A stretch of 64,000 nucleotides of DNA, taken from Candidatus Allofournierella merdigallinarum (lineage in GTDB: Bacteria; Bacillota; Clostridia; Oscillospirales; Ruminococcaceae). The stretch covers positions 52,534 through 116,533 of the forward strand of contig DXAC01000016.1 of NCBI GenBank assembly GCA_019117205.1. Reading direction: 5' to 3'. The notes beneath the pieces are model-generated. The model was not told the DNA's origin and made no database searches. It saw only the letters and a list, made by a program, of their open reading frames with translations. Position 1 is the first letter of the stretch; each line of letters starts with the position of its first letter. The position numbers were made by a program, and so were the translations under genes. This document shows, one piece after another, positions 17,702 to 25,391 of this stretch.

Positions 17702-18241
17702 TCAGCCGAAGTAACGCTCCAGCAGGCCCTGCATACCGCGGCCGTGACGGGCCTCGTCCTTGGCCATCTCGTGCACGGTGTCGTGGATAGCGTCCAGGCC
17801 CAGCTCCTTGGCGCGCTTGGCAATGTCCATCTTGCCGCTGCAGGCGCCGCACTCGGCGTCCACACGCATCTGCAGGTTCTTCTTGGTGCTGTCGGTGAGC
17901 ACCTCGCCCAGCAGCTCGGCGAACTTGGCAGCGTGCTCGGCCTCCTCAAAGGCGTAGCGCTTCCAGGCCTCGGCGATCTCGGGGTAGCCCTCCCGGTCGG
18001 CCACGCGGCTCATGGCCAGGTACATGCCCACCTCGCTGCACTCGCCGTTGAAGTTCATCCGCAGGCCCTCGATGATGTCCTCGGGAACGCCCTCCTTGGC
18101 GATGCCCACCACGTGCTCGGTGACGTAGGTGTTCTCGGTCTTCTCCACGAACTTGTCCTTGGGAGCCTTGCAGACGGGGCAGAAATCGGGGGCAGCGCCC
18201 TCGGCGATGTAACCACAAACGGTGCAAACAAACTTAGACAT
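17702..18241 (-). CDS. Reverse rubrerythrin
   Basis: A 179-aa peroxide-scavenging non-haem iron protein. Domain order is reversed relative to classic rubrerythrin: the rubredoxin-like FeS4 site (CTVCGY ... CPVC) is N-terminal at about residues 5-25, and the ferritin-like four-helix domain follows, with diiron ligands in [31 protein letters not shown] and KDEARHGRG. Reverse rubrerythrins are part of the oxygen and peroxide defence of anaerobic clostridia. The start at 18241 ([11 protein letters not shown]) has GGAGG at 8 nt; an ATG 10 codons upstream lacks a site. It has its own sigma-A promoter. Confidence 0.92.
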   Translation of the reverse strand: MSKFVCTVCGYIAEGAAPDFCPVCKAPKDKFVEKTENTYVTEHVVGIAKEGVPEDIIEGLRMNFNGECSEVGMYLAMSRVADREGYPEIAEAWKRYAFEEAEHAAKFAELLGEVLTDSTKKNLQMRVDAECGACSGKMDIAKRAKELGLDAIHDTVHEMAKDEARHGRGMQGLLERYFG

Positions 18242-18322
18242 TTTCTCTTCCTCCAGTTCATTCTTTCTCATATTCGCATCGAATTACGTCCATAAATAGG
18301 AATAATTCTTTGTTATGTCCAC

Positions 18323-18351
18323 AGTATAGCACAAAGAAATGCTTGCGTCAA
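18323..18351 (-). promoter_or_regulatory. Rubrerythrin promoter
   Basis: Minus-strand TTGACG (18351-18346), 17 bp, TATACT (18328-18323). The leader of about 75 nt is AT-rich (AATTATTCCTATTTATGG), where a PerR-type repressor could bind, but I see no convincing PerR box. Confidence 0.75.
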
Positions 18352-18369
18352 CAGCAAAGGGTGAAAATC

Positions 18370-18909
18370 CTATGAATTTTTTTTGATGTTTTTTGGCTGG
18401 GTGGAAAAGCCCATCCGCCCCAAAGCGGGCAGCAGGGCGGCCAGGCTGGAGCTGGTGACCAGGCCCATGCCCAGGCCGCAGACGATGAGGATGGGCGCAT
18501 AGGTAAGGGCCAGGGCGCTGCTGAGCAGAAAACTGGCGGCGATGAGCTGGCCGATGTTGTGGCCCAGAGCCCCGCACACCGACAGGATGAAGTAGGTGGG
18601 CCGGCGGGGCAGCTGGTAGAGCAGCCACATGACCAGCACGGATAAAAGGCCGCCGCACAGCGAGAGCAGGCCGGCGGTGACGCCCCGGGTCAGCGCAACG
18701 AAGAGGGCTTTGAGCACCGTCAGGGTGAGCGCCTGGGGAAAGCCCATGAAGAACAGCGCGTACATGACCACGATGTTCGCAAGGCCGATCTTGACGCCGG
18801 GCAGCAGCCCCAGCAGCGGGGTGATGGCGCTTTCCATAAAGGAGAGGGCCATGGCCAGCGCGAACAGCAGGCCGGACAGCGCCACTTCCCTTGTTTTGTT
18901 GTTTCGCAT
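18370..18909 (-). CDS. Gx transporter family membrane protein (HepS1/EetB-like)
   Basis: A 179-aa integral membrane protein with about five hydrophobic segments and the family features LLGLLPGVKIGLANI and VMYALFFMG. Members are annotated as heptaprenyl diphosphate synthase component I or Gx transporter proteins; one, EetB in Listeria, belongs to the flavin-based extracellular electron transfer locus. Here it is divergent from an FMN-binding lipoprotein with only about 150 bp between the starts, which supports a redox role. The exact function is not known. The ATG has GGGAGG at 7-8 nt. Confidence 0.75.
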   Translation of the reverse strand: MRNNKTREVALSGLLFALAMALSFMESAITPLLGLLPGVKIGLANIVVMYALFFMGFPQALTLTVLKALFVALTRGVTAGLLSLCGGLLSVLVMWLLYQLPRRPTYFILSVCGALGHNIGQLIAASFLLSSALALTYAPILIVCGLGMGLVTSSSLAALLPALGRMGFSTQPKNIKKNS

Positions 18910-18951
18910 AGAATTGCCTCCCTTGGGCGGGTCTGGTTCGTTATCATACTA

Positions 18952-18975
18952 AGCCGCGGCCGGGGCTTTTGTCAA
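18952..18975 (-). promoter_or_regulatory. Promoter of the Gx-family gene
   Basis: Minus-strand TTGACA (18975-18970) with an imperfect TAGTAT -10 at an 18-bp spacing. It diverges from the FMN-binding lipoprotein promoter, whose -35 begins at 18990. Confidence 0.5.
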
Positions 18976-18989
18976 GGGCCGCGGCGGGT

Positions 18990-19018
18990 TTGACCTGCCG
19001 GACCTTTTCTTTTATAAT
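18990..19018 (+). promoter_or_regulatory. Promoter of the FMN-binding lipoprotein gene
   Basis: TTGACC (18990-18995), 17-bp spacer, TATAAT (19013-19018); about 37 nt of leader to the ATG. Confidence 0.85.
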
Positions 19019-19061
19019 AGAGGGCGAAGACGCCGCGGCGCGGCGCAAAGGAGGGAACGAT

Positions 19062-19541
19062 ATGACCAGATGGATCCGGTGCGCGGCCGCCTGCGGCGCG
19101 CTGGCGCTGTGCCTTGCCGGCTGCGGCATGAAAGACGGCGTCTACACCGCCGAGTTCGTCCATTTCGACAGCCTGGGTTACAAGGACCGGCTCCAGATCA
19201 CGGTGGAGGAAGGCGTCATCACCGGGGCGGACTTTGACGCGGTGGATGGGGATGGCGGCCTGAAAAGCGAGGATCAGGTCTATGCCGCCCGGATGGCGCC
19301 CCTGTGCGGTGTCTCCCCCGCCCAGATCAGCGAGTACTACCAGCAGGCTCTTGTGGGGCTGGAAAAGCCGAAAGAGCTGGAGGCGGACGCCATCAGCGGC
19401 GCCACCGTGTCCGCCCGGCGGTTCGAGGCGCTGTGGCAGGCGCTGCAAACGCCCATGTCCAAGGGGGACACCGCCCCGGTGACCGTTGCGGACATCCCGG
19501 AATTCGCCGTGGACGCAGCGGAAAGCGGCCAAGGTGAATAA
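19062..19541 (+). CDS. FMN-binding domain lipoprotein
   Basis: A 159-aa exported protein. The N-terminus is a lipoprotein signal peptide ending in the lipobox LAGC. The body is an FMN_bind domain with the flavinylation motif DAISGATVSAR, whose Thr is where ApbE-type transferases attach FMN through a phosphoester. Such proteins pass electrons at the cell surface, as PplA does in Listeria or RnfG/NqrC in respiratory complexes. The start at 19062 has a perfect AAAGGAGG site; a longer reading from 18969 would run through the promoter. Divergent from the Gx-family gene. No apbE or ndh2 gene is in the window, so the electron donor is unknown. Confidence 0.85.
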   Translation: MTRWIRCAAACGALALCLAGCGMKDGVYTAEFVHFDSLGYKDRLQITVEEGVITGADFDAVDGDGGLKSEDQVYAARMAPLCGVSPAQISEYYQQALVGLEKPKELEADAISGATVSARRFEALWQALQTPMSKGDTAPVTVADIPEFAVDAAESGQGE

Positions 19542-19574
19542 TATGTAAAATTTGGTCCACACTCCCGGTAAGAC

Positions 19575-19603
19575 TTGCAATCCGCCGGGATATAGTGTAG
19601 AAT
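19575..19603 (+). promoter_or_regulatory. Promoter of the DUF4358-MBOAT-DHHW genes
   Basis: TTGCAA (19575-19580), 17-bp spacer, TAGAAT (19598-19603), 33 bp before the DUF4358 ATG. Confidence 0.65.
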
Positions 19604-19636
19604 TTTTCGTAAGGTTTTTTAAAGGAGAGTAAAAAG

Positions 19637-20119
19637 ATGAAAAAGTTTTTTTCGCTGCTTTTCGCGGCTGCCTTTTTTGCCCTTTGCCTGACCGCCTGCG
19701 GCGGCGGGTCGGACACAGCCTCGTATAACCTGAACGACATTGTCACCGCCGTGGAGGCGGCCAACCCGGTGAGCAACCCCCGGGACGTGGACGACAACTT
19801 CATCCAGTTGGATATGCTGCTCACCGCGGACAACATCGAGGAATACGCCGGCAAGGTGAGCAACGACCAGGGCAACAGCGCGCTGATCGTTGCCATCAAG
19901 GCGGTGGAGGGCAAGGCCTCCGCTGTGCAGGAAGAGCTGAACGCCTATAAGACCAGCATCTCCAGCGGCGGCCTGTACGCCGAGTTCGCCGACATGGAGG
20001 CCATGGCCGCCGACGCCCGCATCGTGGTGAAAGGCGACTATCTGGTGATGGTGGTGGCCAACACCGAGGGCGCCGATTACGCCGAGATCGACACGGCGCT
20101 GAACGACGCGCTGAAATAA
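19637..20119 (+). CDS. DUF4358 domain lipoprotein
   Basis: A 160-aa exported lipoprotein: lysine-rich start, hydrophobic core and lipobox LTAC. The mature part (YNLNDIVTAVEAANPV ... DDNFIQLDMLL ... VKGDYLVMVVANTEG) matches the DUF4358 family as I know it. That family often sits beside MBOAT and DHHW genes in gut Clostridia, as here. Function unknown; a role in surface-polymer modification is inferred from position only. A hairpin separates it from the MBOAT gene. Confidence 0.75.
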   Translation: MKKFFSLLFAAAFFALCLTACGGGSDTASYNLNDIVTAVEAANPVSNPRDVDDNFIQLDMLLTADNIEEYAGKVSNDQGNSALIVAIKAVEGKASAVQEELNAYKTSISSGGLYAEFADMEAMAADARIVVKGDYLVMVVANTEGADYAEIDTALNDALK

Positions 20120-20137
20120 GCTGCGGCAGACAATTAC

Positions 20138-20175
20138 GGGGCCGATACCTGCTTTTTTCCAGGTACCGGCCCTTT
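20138..20175 (+). terminator. Hairpin between DUF4358 and MBOAT genes
   Basis: GGGCCGATACCTG / CAGGTACCGGCCC, a 13-bp stem with one mismatch, followed by TTTGTG. The tail is weak, so this probably attenuates rather than stops transcription: a second promoter for the MBOAT gene is not evident. Confidence 0.6.
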
Positions 20176-20197
20176 GTGTGAGAGGGAGGTTCGCCCT

Positions 20198-21622
20198 TTG
20201 ATCTTCAGCACCATTCTGTTTTTGTTCCGTTTTCTGCCCATCACCCTGGCGCTGTACTACCTGGCGCCACCCAAGCTGAAGAACCTGGCGCTGTTTTTGT
20301 GCAGCCTGGTGTTCTACTCCTGGGGGGAAGTGAAGTTCTTCCCGGTGATGGTGGTGCTCATCCTCATCAACTACATCAGCGGGCTTGCCATAGAAAAATG
20401 CGAGCACAGCCCCGCCGCCCGCCGGTTCTGGCTGATCTTCTCCATCGTGGGCAGCTTGTCCATGCTGGTGTTCTTCAAGTACACCAACTTCCTCATCGGC
20501 ACCGTGAACAGCCTGTTCGGGCTGTCCATCGGCCTCATCGAGGCGGCCACCGTGCTGCCGCTGGGCATCAGCTTCTACACGTTTCAGACCATGAGCTACT
20601 CCATCGACGTCTACCGCCGGGACGTGGCCGCCGAGCACAACATCGTGGATTTCGGCGCCTATGTGGTCATGTTCCCCCAGCTGATCGCCGGCCCCATTGT
20701 GAAATACCGGGACGTGGCCGCCCAGCTGCATGTATATAAAGACCGCTATCGCCTGGCCCAGATCCAGGACGGCATCTGCCTGTTCGTCTTCGGCCTGGCG
20801 AAAAAGGTGCTGCTGGCGGACATGATCAGCCAGCTGTGGTATGACATCATCGGCCAGTGGTCCGGCAGCACGCTGGACGTGGCGGGCGTGGGGCTGGAAA
20901 ACGCCAGCACCCCCCTGGTGTGGCTGGGTCTTTTGGCCTACAGCCTGCAGCTCTACTTTGACTTCTCCGGCTACTCGCTGATGGGCATCGGCATGGGCAA
21001 GATGCTGGGCTTCGACTTCCCCATGAACTTCAACCTGCCCTACATCGCCTCCAGCATCACCGACTTCTGGCGGCGCTGGCACATGACCCTGTCCAGCTGG
21101 TTCAAGGAGTACGTCTACATCCCCCTGGGCGGCAACCGCCGGGGCATCAAGCGCCAGATCTTCAACATGTTCGTGGTGTGGGCCCTCACCGGCATCTGGC
21201 ACGGGGCGGACTGGAACTTCGTCCTCTGGGGCATCTACTACTTTGTGCTGCTGACCATTGAAAAGGTGTTCCTGCTGGACAAGCTGAAAAAGGGCAAGGT
21301 GTGGCCCCACGTCTACACCCTGTTCCTGGTGGCCGTGGGCTGGGCGCTGTTCGTGGGCAACGAGAGCGGCGTGGGCCTTTCCCTTTTGTTCCAGAAACTG
21401 TTCGTGCCCAGCGGCGGCGTGGGCTGCCTGTATTTCTTGCGCAACTATGGCGTGCTGCTGGCGGTGTGCATTGCCTGCTGCACCCCGCTGCCGCTGAAGA
21501 TCTACGACAAGATCAAGGAAAACACCTTTATGCGGATCGTGCTGGTGGGCTTTTTGCTGGTGCTCTGCATCGCCTACATCGTGGCCTCCACCAACACCCC
21601 GTTCCTCTATTTCCGGTTCTAA
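20198..21622 (+). CDS. MBOAT family O-acyltransferase (AlgI/PatA-like)
   Basis: A 474-aa membrane-bound O-acyltransferase that moves acyl (usually acetyl) groups across the membrane onto surface polymers. It has about ten membrane segments. The family signatures are intact: DFSGYSLMGIGMGKMLGF, DFWRRWHMTLSSWF, YIPLGGNRRG and LTGIWHGADWNFVLWG, the last with the catalytic-type His. I chose TTG at 20198 as start because GAGGGAGG lies 7-8 nt before it; another TTG eight codons upstream has none. It is followed 13 bp later by a DHHW protein, which in the alginate system would be the AlgJ/AlgX-like periplasmic partner. Confidence 0.9.
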   Translation: MIFSTILFLFRFLPITLALYYLAPPKLKNLALFLCSLVFYSWGEVKFFPVMVVLILINYISGLAIEKCEHSPAARRFWLIFSIVGSLSMLVFFKYTNFLIGTVNSLFGLSIGLIEAATVLPLGISFYTFQTMSYSIDVYRRDVAAEHNIVDFGAYVVMFPQLIAGPIVKYRDVAAQLHVYKDRYRLAQIQDGICLFVFGLAKKVLLADMISQLWYDIIGQWSGSTLDVAGVGLENASTPLVWLGLLAYSLQLYFDFSGYSLMGIGMGKMLGFDFPMNFNLPYIASSITDFWRRWHMTLSSWFKEYVYIPLGGNRRGIKRQIFNMFVVWALTGIWHGADWNFVLWGIYYFVLLTIEKVFLLDKLKKGKVWPHVYTLFLVAVGWALFVGNESGVGLSLLFQKLFVPSGGVGCLYFLRNYGVLLAVCIACCTPLPLKIYDKIKENTFMRIVLVGFLLVLCIAYIVASTNTPFLYFRF

Positions 21623-21635
21623 GGGGGTGGGAGAG

Positions 21636-22811
21636 ATGAAAGAAAAATGGAATGAACTCAAGCGCTATCCCCTGCTGGTGCTGTTTTTCGTCTTTTTGTT
21701 CGGCTTTATGATCCTGGACGCCGCCTGGCCCAAACGGGCCGCCAGCGAGCTGGAGCGGCGGGACCTGGCCCAGGTGCCCGAGTTCACCTTTACCAAGCTG
21801 TTCGAGAACGTCTGGACCTCAGAGTACGACACCTACACCAAGGACCAGGTGGTGGGCCGGGACATGTGGCTTCGGCTGCAAAGCCGCAGTGAGAGCCTGC
21901 TGTTCCAAAAGGAGGAGATCGGCGGCGCGCTGCTGGGGGACGACGGGATGCTCTTCACCCAGACCCTTGCCCTGAAACCCACCGAGGAGCGCATCCTGAA
22001 CAGCAACATCCAGCAGACCTCCCTTTTTGCCCAGCGCTATCCCGGACAGGTCACCCTGCTGATCACCCCCTCCGCCAGCGTCATCTACCCGGACAAGCTG
22101 CCCGCCAACGCGCCGCTGTTGGACGAGGACGCCCTGCTGGACACCATCTTCTCCATGCACGAGGGGGCCAACTGCCTGGACGTGCGGTCCGCCTTTACCG
22201 CCGCGGCGGAAAGCGGCCAGGCCCTGTATTACAAGACCGACCACCACTGGACCACCGACGGCGGTGCCTATCTGGCCTACCAGGAATACTGCCGCAGCCT
22301 GGGGCTGACCCCCCTGGAGGTGGACGCGGAGGACTTCCGCCAGGTGGAGGACTTCTGGGGCACCACCTACTCCAAGTGCCTGCGGTGGGACCAGACGCCG
22401 GACGTGATCTCCTACCTGGACATCCCGAACCAGATGACCGTGTGGACGCTGAACGCCAAGGGCGAGGCCACCGAGCCCCAGTTCACCAGCGGCCTGTACG
22501 ATCTGAGCAAGGCGGAAGTGGCGGACAAGTACGCCCTGTTCCTCTACGGCAACCAGGCCTACACCACCATCGAGGGCACCGGCGAGGGCCGGTTGCTGGT
22601 GATCAAAGACAGCTACGCCAACAGCTTTGTGCCCTATCTCACCGCCAACTACGCCGAGATCTGCGTGGTGGACCCCCGCAGTTACCGCAACAGCATCGAC
22701 ACCCTGATGCAGCGGGAACAGTTCGACCAGGTGCTGCTGCTGTTCAGCTTCCAGACCTACTCCACCACCAACATCTCCAGCTACCTGGCCGCCTCGGCCA
22801 GCGCCGAATAA
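21636..22811 (+). CDS. DHHW family protein (AlgJ/AlgX-like SGNH acetyltransferase partner)
   Basis: A 391-aa protein with one N-terminal membrane segment (about residues 13-35) and an extracytoplasmic SGNH-like domain. The motif YYKTDHHWTTDGGAYLAY gives the family its name, and LLVIKDSYANSFVPYL supplies the nucleophilic Ser. DHHW proteins work with MBOAT acyltransferases to place acetyl groups on extracellular polysaccharides. The start at 21636 follows AGGGGGTGG. It is the last gene of this cluster and is followed by a terminator. Confidence 0.87.
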   Translation: MKEKWNELKRYPLLVLFFVFLFGFMILDAAWPKRAASELERRDLAQVPEFTFTKLFENVWTSEYDTYTKDQVVGRDMWLRLQSRSESLLFQKEEIGGALLGDDGMLFTQTLALKPTEERILNSNIQQTSLFAQRYPGQVTLLITPSASVIYPDKLPANAPLLDEDALLDTIFSMHEGANCLDVRSAFTAAAESGQALYYKTDHHWTTDGGAYLAYQEYCRSLGLTPLEVDAEDFRQVEDFWGTTYSKCLRWDQTPDVISYLDIPNQMTVWTLNAKGEATEPQFTSGLYDLSKAEVADKYALFLYGNQAYTTIEGTGEGRLLVIKDSYANSFVPYLTANYAEICVVDPRSYRNSIDTLMQREQFDQVLLLFSFQTYSTTNISSYLAASASAE

Positions 22812-22820
22812 GTTCTCTTG

Positions 22821-22855
22821 CCGGCTTCCCCCCTGAGAGGCCGGCTTTTTTGCGC
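22821..22855 (+). terminator. Terminator after the DHHW gene
   Basis: GCCGGC stem with an internal loop of about 14 nt, followed by TTTTTT. Confidence 0.65.
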
Positions 22856-22869
22856 CTGTTCCCGCCACT

Positions 22870-22924
22870 TTTTACCCACATTTTACATGGCGGGGTGGGA
22901 AAACGGCCGCAAATGTTTTATACT
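22870..22924 (+). promoter_or_regulatory. Promoter with Pho-box-like direct repeat
   Basis: A direct repeat TTTTAC-N5-TTTTAC (22870-22875 and 22881-22886, 11-bp period) lies upstream of a TATACT -10 (22919-22924) that has no good -35. This is the arrangement of PhoP-activated promoters in Bacillus, and the operon downstream encodes a PhoBR-like pair, so autoregulation is likely. Confidence 0.5.
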
Positions 22925-22989
22925 GGAACAGGAGCGGGCGCACCGCGAACGCGGCCTTGCAGCGCCCCCGCACAAACGGAGGGAAAACT

Positions 22990-23673
22990 ATGTCCGTGAT
23001 CTACGTTTTGGAAGACGACAACAGCATCCGGGAGCTGGTGGTCTACACCCTGAACCACTCCGGCCAGGAGGCCCAGGGCTTCGGCGTGCCCAGCCGCTTC
23101 TGGGCCCAGATGGCCAAGGCCGCCCCGGACCTGGTGCTGCTGGACATCATGCTGCCGGAACAGGACGGCATCGAGATCTTAAAGCAGCTCCGGGCCGACC
23201 CTGCCACCCGCAAGCTGCCGGTGATCATGCTCACCGCCAAGGGCAGCGAGTACGACAGGGTGCTGGGGCTGGACAGCGGCGCCGACGACTACATCCCCAA
23301 GCCCTTTGGCATGATGGAGCTGGTGGCTCGGGTCAACGCCCTGCTGCGCCGGGCCGCCCCCGCCGAGCAGCCGGTGGAGTACAAGGCCGGGCGGCTCACC
23401 GTATGCCCCGCCCGCCGGCAGGTGCTGGCGGACGGCAAGCCGGTGGCGCTGACCCACAAGGAATTTGAACTGCTGGCGCTGCTGATCCAGTCGCCCGGCA
23501 TCGTGTTCACCCGGGAACAGCTGCTGCGGGAGGTCTGGGGTTACACCTTTGACGCCGAGAGCCGCACGCTGGACGTACACGTGCGCACTTTGCGCCAGAA
23601 GCTGGGCGAGTGCGGCAACTGCATCGAGACGGTGCGGGGCTCCGGCTACCGCATCCGTGAGAACGACCAATGA
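22990..23673 (+). CDS. PhoB/PhoP-like response regulator
   Basis: A 227-aa OmpR-family regulator. The receiver domain has EDDN, the phospho-Asp in VLLDIMLPEQDG and Lys in DDYIPKPFGMMELVARV. The DNA-binding winged helix includes LTHKEFELLALLIQSPG and VRGSGYRI. The PKPFGMMELVARV sequence is common in PhoB/PhoP of Firmicutes. The start at 22990 has GGAGG at 8 nt. It overlaps the kinase gene by 4 bp (ATGA). Confidence 0.85.
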   Translation: MSVIYVLEDDNSIRELVVYTLNHSGQEAQGFGVPSRFWAQMAKAAPDLVLLDIMLPEQDGIEILKQLRADPATRKLPVIMLTAKGSEYDRVLGLDSGADDYIPKPFGMMELVARVNALLRRAAPAEQPVEYKAGRLTVCPARRQVLADGKPVALTHKEFELLALLIQSPGIVFTREQLLREVWGYTFDAESRTLDVHVRTLRQKLGECGNCIETVRGSGYRIRENDQ

Positions 23674-25343
23674 GCAAGCGGATCTTTCGGGCGATGATGG
23701 GGGTCACCCTGACCACCCTGGTGGTGAGCGTGGCCCTGTTCACCGCCATCCTCTTCCCCTATTTCGAGGCCCGGCTGGCAAACGAGCTGATGAATGAGCT
23801 GGCCTACATCTCCCCCAACGTGGAGGCGGAGGGGGCCGCCTGGCTGGAGCAGCTGCCAAAGGGCGAGAATCGGCTGACCCTGATCGACGCGGACGGCACC
23901 GTGCTCTTCGACAGCGAGGCCGACCCCGCCGCCATGGAGAACCACGCAGACCGGGCGGAGGTGCGCCAGGCCCTGGCGGAGGGCACGGGCCAGAGCAGCC
24001 GCTATTCCGAGACGCTGGCGGAAAAGACCATCAACTGCGCGGTGCGGCTTTCCGGCGGGCAGGTGCTGCGCATCTCCAGCACCCAGTACTCCAGCATGGC
24101 GCTGCTGATCAGCATGATCCAGCCGGTGCTGCTGGTGCTGCTGTTTGCCGCCCTGATCGCCGCCGCCATCGCCTACCGGCTCAGCAGCCGGCTGACAAAG
24201 CCCCTGAACGAGATCGACCTGGAACACCCCCAGGTGAACCAGGCCCCCTACGAGGAGCTCAAGCCCCTTTTGCGGCGGCTGCACCACCAGAACCGGCAGA
24301 TCAAGGAGCAGATCCAGCAGCTCAAGGCCCAAAAGGAGCAGTTCACCGCCATCACCGACAACATGCGGGAGGGCTTTCTGGTGCTGGACCCCGCCGGCCA
24401 GGTGCTGAGCCACAACTCCAGCGCCACCCTGCTTTTGCAGCCGGACCGGCCGCTGGAGGGGCGCAGCATCCGGGACATCGCCCTGGACGAGGAGTTTTTG
24501 GAGGAGGTCCAGAGCGCCCAGGCGGGCGAGCACTCCGAGCGGGTGCTGCCCCTGCACGGGCGGATGTGCCAGCTGCTGGCAAACCCGGTGTACGAGGAGG
24601 ACGTCCTCACCGGCGTGGTGCTGGTACTGCTGGACGTCACCGAACAGCACCAGCGGGAGGTGCTGCGCCGGGAGTTCAGCGCCAACGTGTCCCACGAGCT
24701 GAAAACGCCCCTTACCTCCATTGCCGGCATCGCCGAGATCATGAAAAACGGCATCATCGCCCCGAGGGACATCCCCCACTTCGCCGGCAAGATCTACGAC
24801 GAGTCCCAGCGGCTCATCCAGCTGGTGCAGGACATCATCCGCATCTCCCAGCTGGACGAGAACAACATTCTGGACGCCCCCGTGCCGGTGGACCTGTACG
24901 GGCGGGCCGGCCAGGTGCTTGCCCAGCTGGAGCAGCCCGCCCGGGACGCCGGCGTCACCCTGGCGCTGCGGGGGGAGGAGGCGGTGATCCAGGCGGTGCC
25001 CGCCATCCTGGACGAGATGATCCACAACCTGTGCGAAAACGCCATCAAGTACAACCGCCCCGGCGGCAGCGTCACCGTGACGGTGCGCGCCGACGCGGCT
25101 CACGTCACCCTGGAGGTGGCGGACACCGGCATCGGCATCGCCCCCGAGCACCAGAGCCGGGTGTTCGAGCGCTTCTACCGTGTGGACAAGAGCCACTCCA
25201 AGGAGATCGGCGGCACCGGCCTGGGGCTTTCCATCGTAAAGCACGGCGCGGCGTTCCATCACGCCCAGGTGGAGCTGGAAAGCACCCTTGGCAGGGGCAC
25301 CACCGTGCGGCTCATCTTTCCAGAAGCCGCGGAAACCGCGTGA
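23670..25343 (+). CDS. PhoR-like sensor histidine kinase
   Basis: A 557-aa membrane kinase. Two membrane helices (residues about 10-30 and 150-172) flank an extracellular domain of about 120 residues; a PAS-like domain follows (FTAITDNMREGFLVLDPAGQVL), then HisKA with FSANVSHELKTPLTSIAGIAE and an ATPase domain with LCENAIKYN, VADTGIGIAPEH and GTGLGLSIVKHG. The N-terminal layout, PAS linker and strong H-box match PhoR/WalK-type kinases. With the regulator and the Pho-box-like repeat, phosphate sensing is the most likely role; no pst or phoU gene is in the window to confirm it. Confidence 0.8.
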   Translation: MSKRIFRAMMGVTLTTLVVSVALFTAILFPYFEARLANELMNELAYISPNVEAEGAAWLEQLPKGENRLTLIDADGTVLFDSEADPAAMENHADRAEVRQALAEGTGQSSRYSETLAEKTINCAVRLSGGQVLRISSTQYSSMALLISMIQPVLLVLLFAALIAAAIAYRLSSRLTKPLNEIDLEHPQVNQAPYEELKPLLRRLHHQNRQIKEQIQQLKAQKEQFTAITDNMREGFLVLDPAGQVLSHNSSATLLLQPDRPLEGRSIRDIALDEEFLEEVQSAQAGEHSERVLPLHGRMCQLLANPVYEEDVLTGVVLVLLDVTEQHQREVLRREFSANVSHELKTPLTSIAGIAEIMKNGIIAPRDIPHFAGKIYDESQRLIQLVQDIIRISQLDENNILDAPVPVDLYGRAGQVLAQLEQPARDAGVTLALRGEEAVIQAVPAILDEMIHNLCENAIKYNRPGGSVTVTVRADAAHVTLEVADTGIGIAPEHQSRVFERFYRVDKSHSKEIGGTGLGLSIVKHGAAFHHAQVELESTLGRGTTVRLIFPEAAETA

Positions 25344-25349
25344 CAAAGA

Positions 25350-25391
25350 AAAAAATGCTGACAAGGAGTTTTCCTTGTCAGCATTTTTTTA
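25350..25391. terminator. Bidirectional terminator between phoR-like kinase and ABC-F genes
   Basis: AAAAAATGCTGACAAGGA, short loop, TCCTTGTCAGCATTTTTT: a symmetrical stem with T runs on both strands that serves the two converging genes. Confidence 0.9.
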
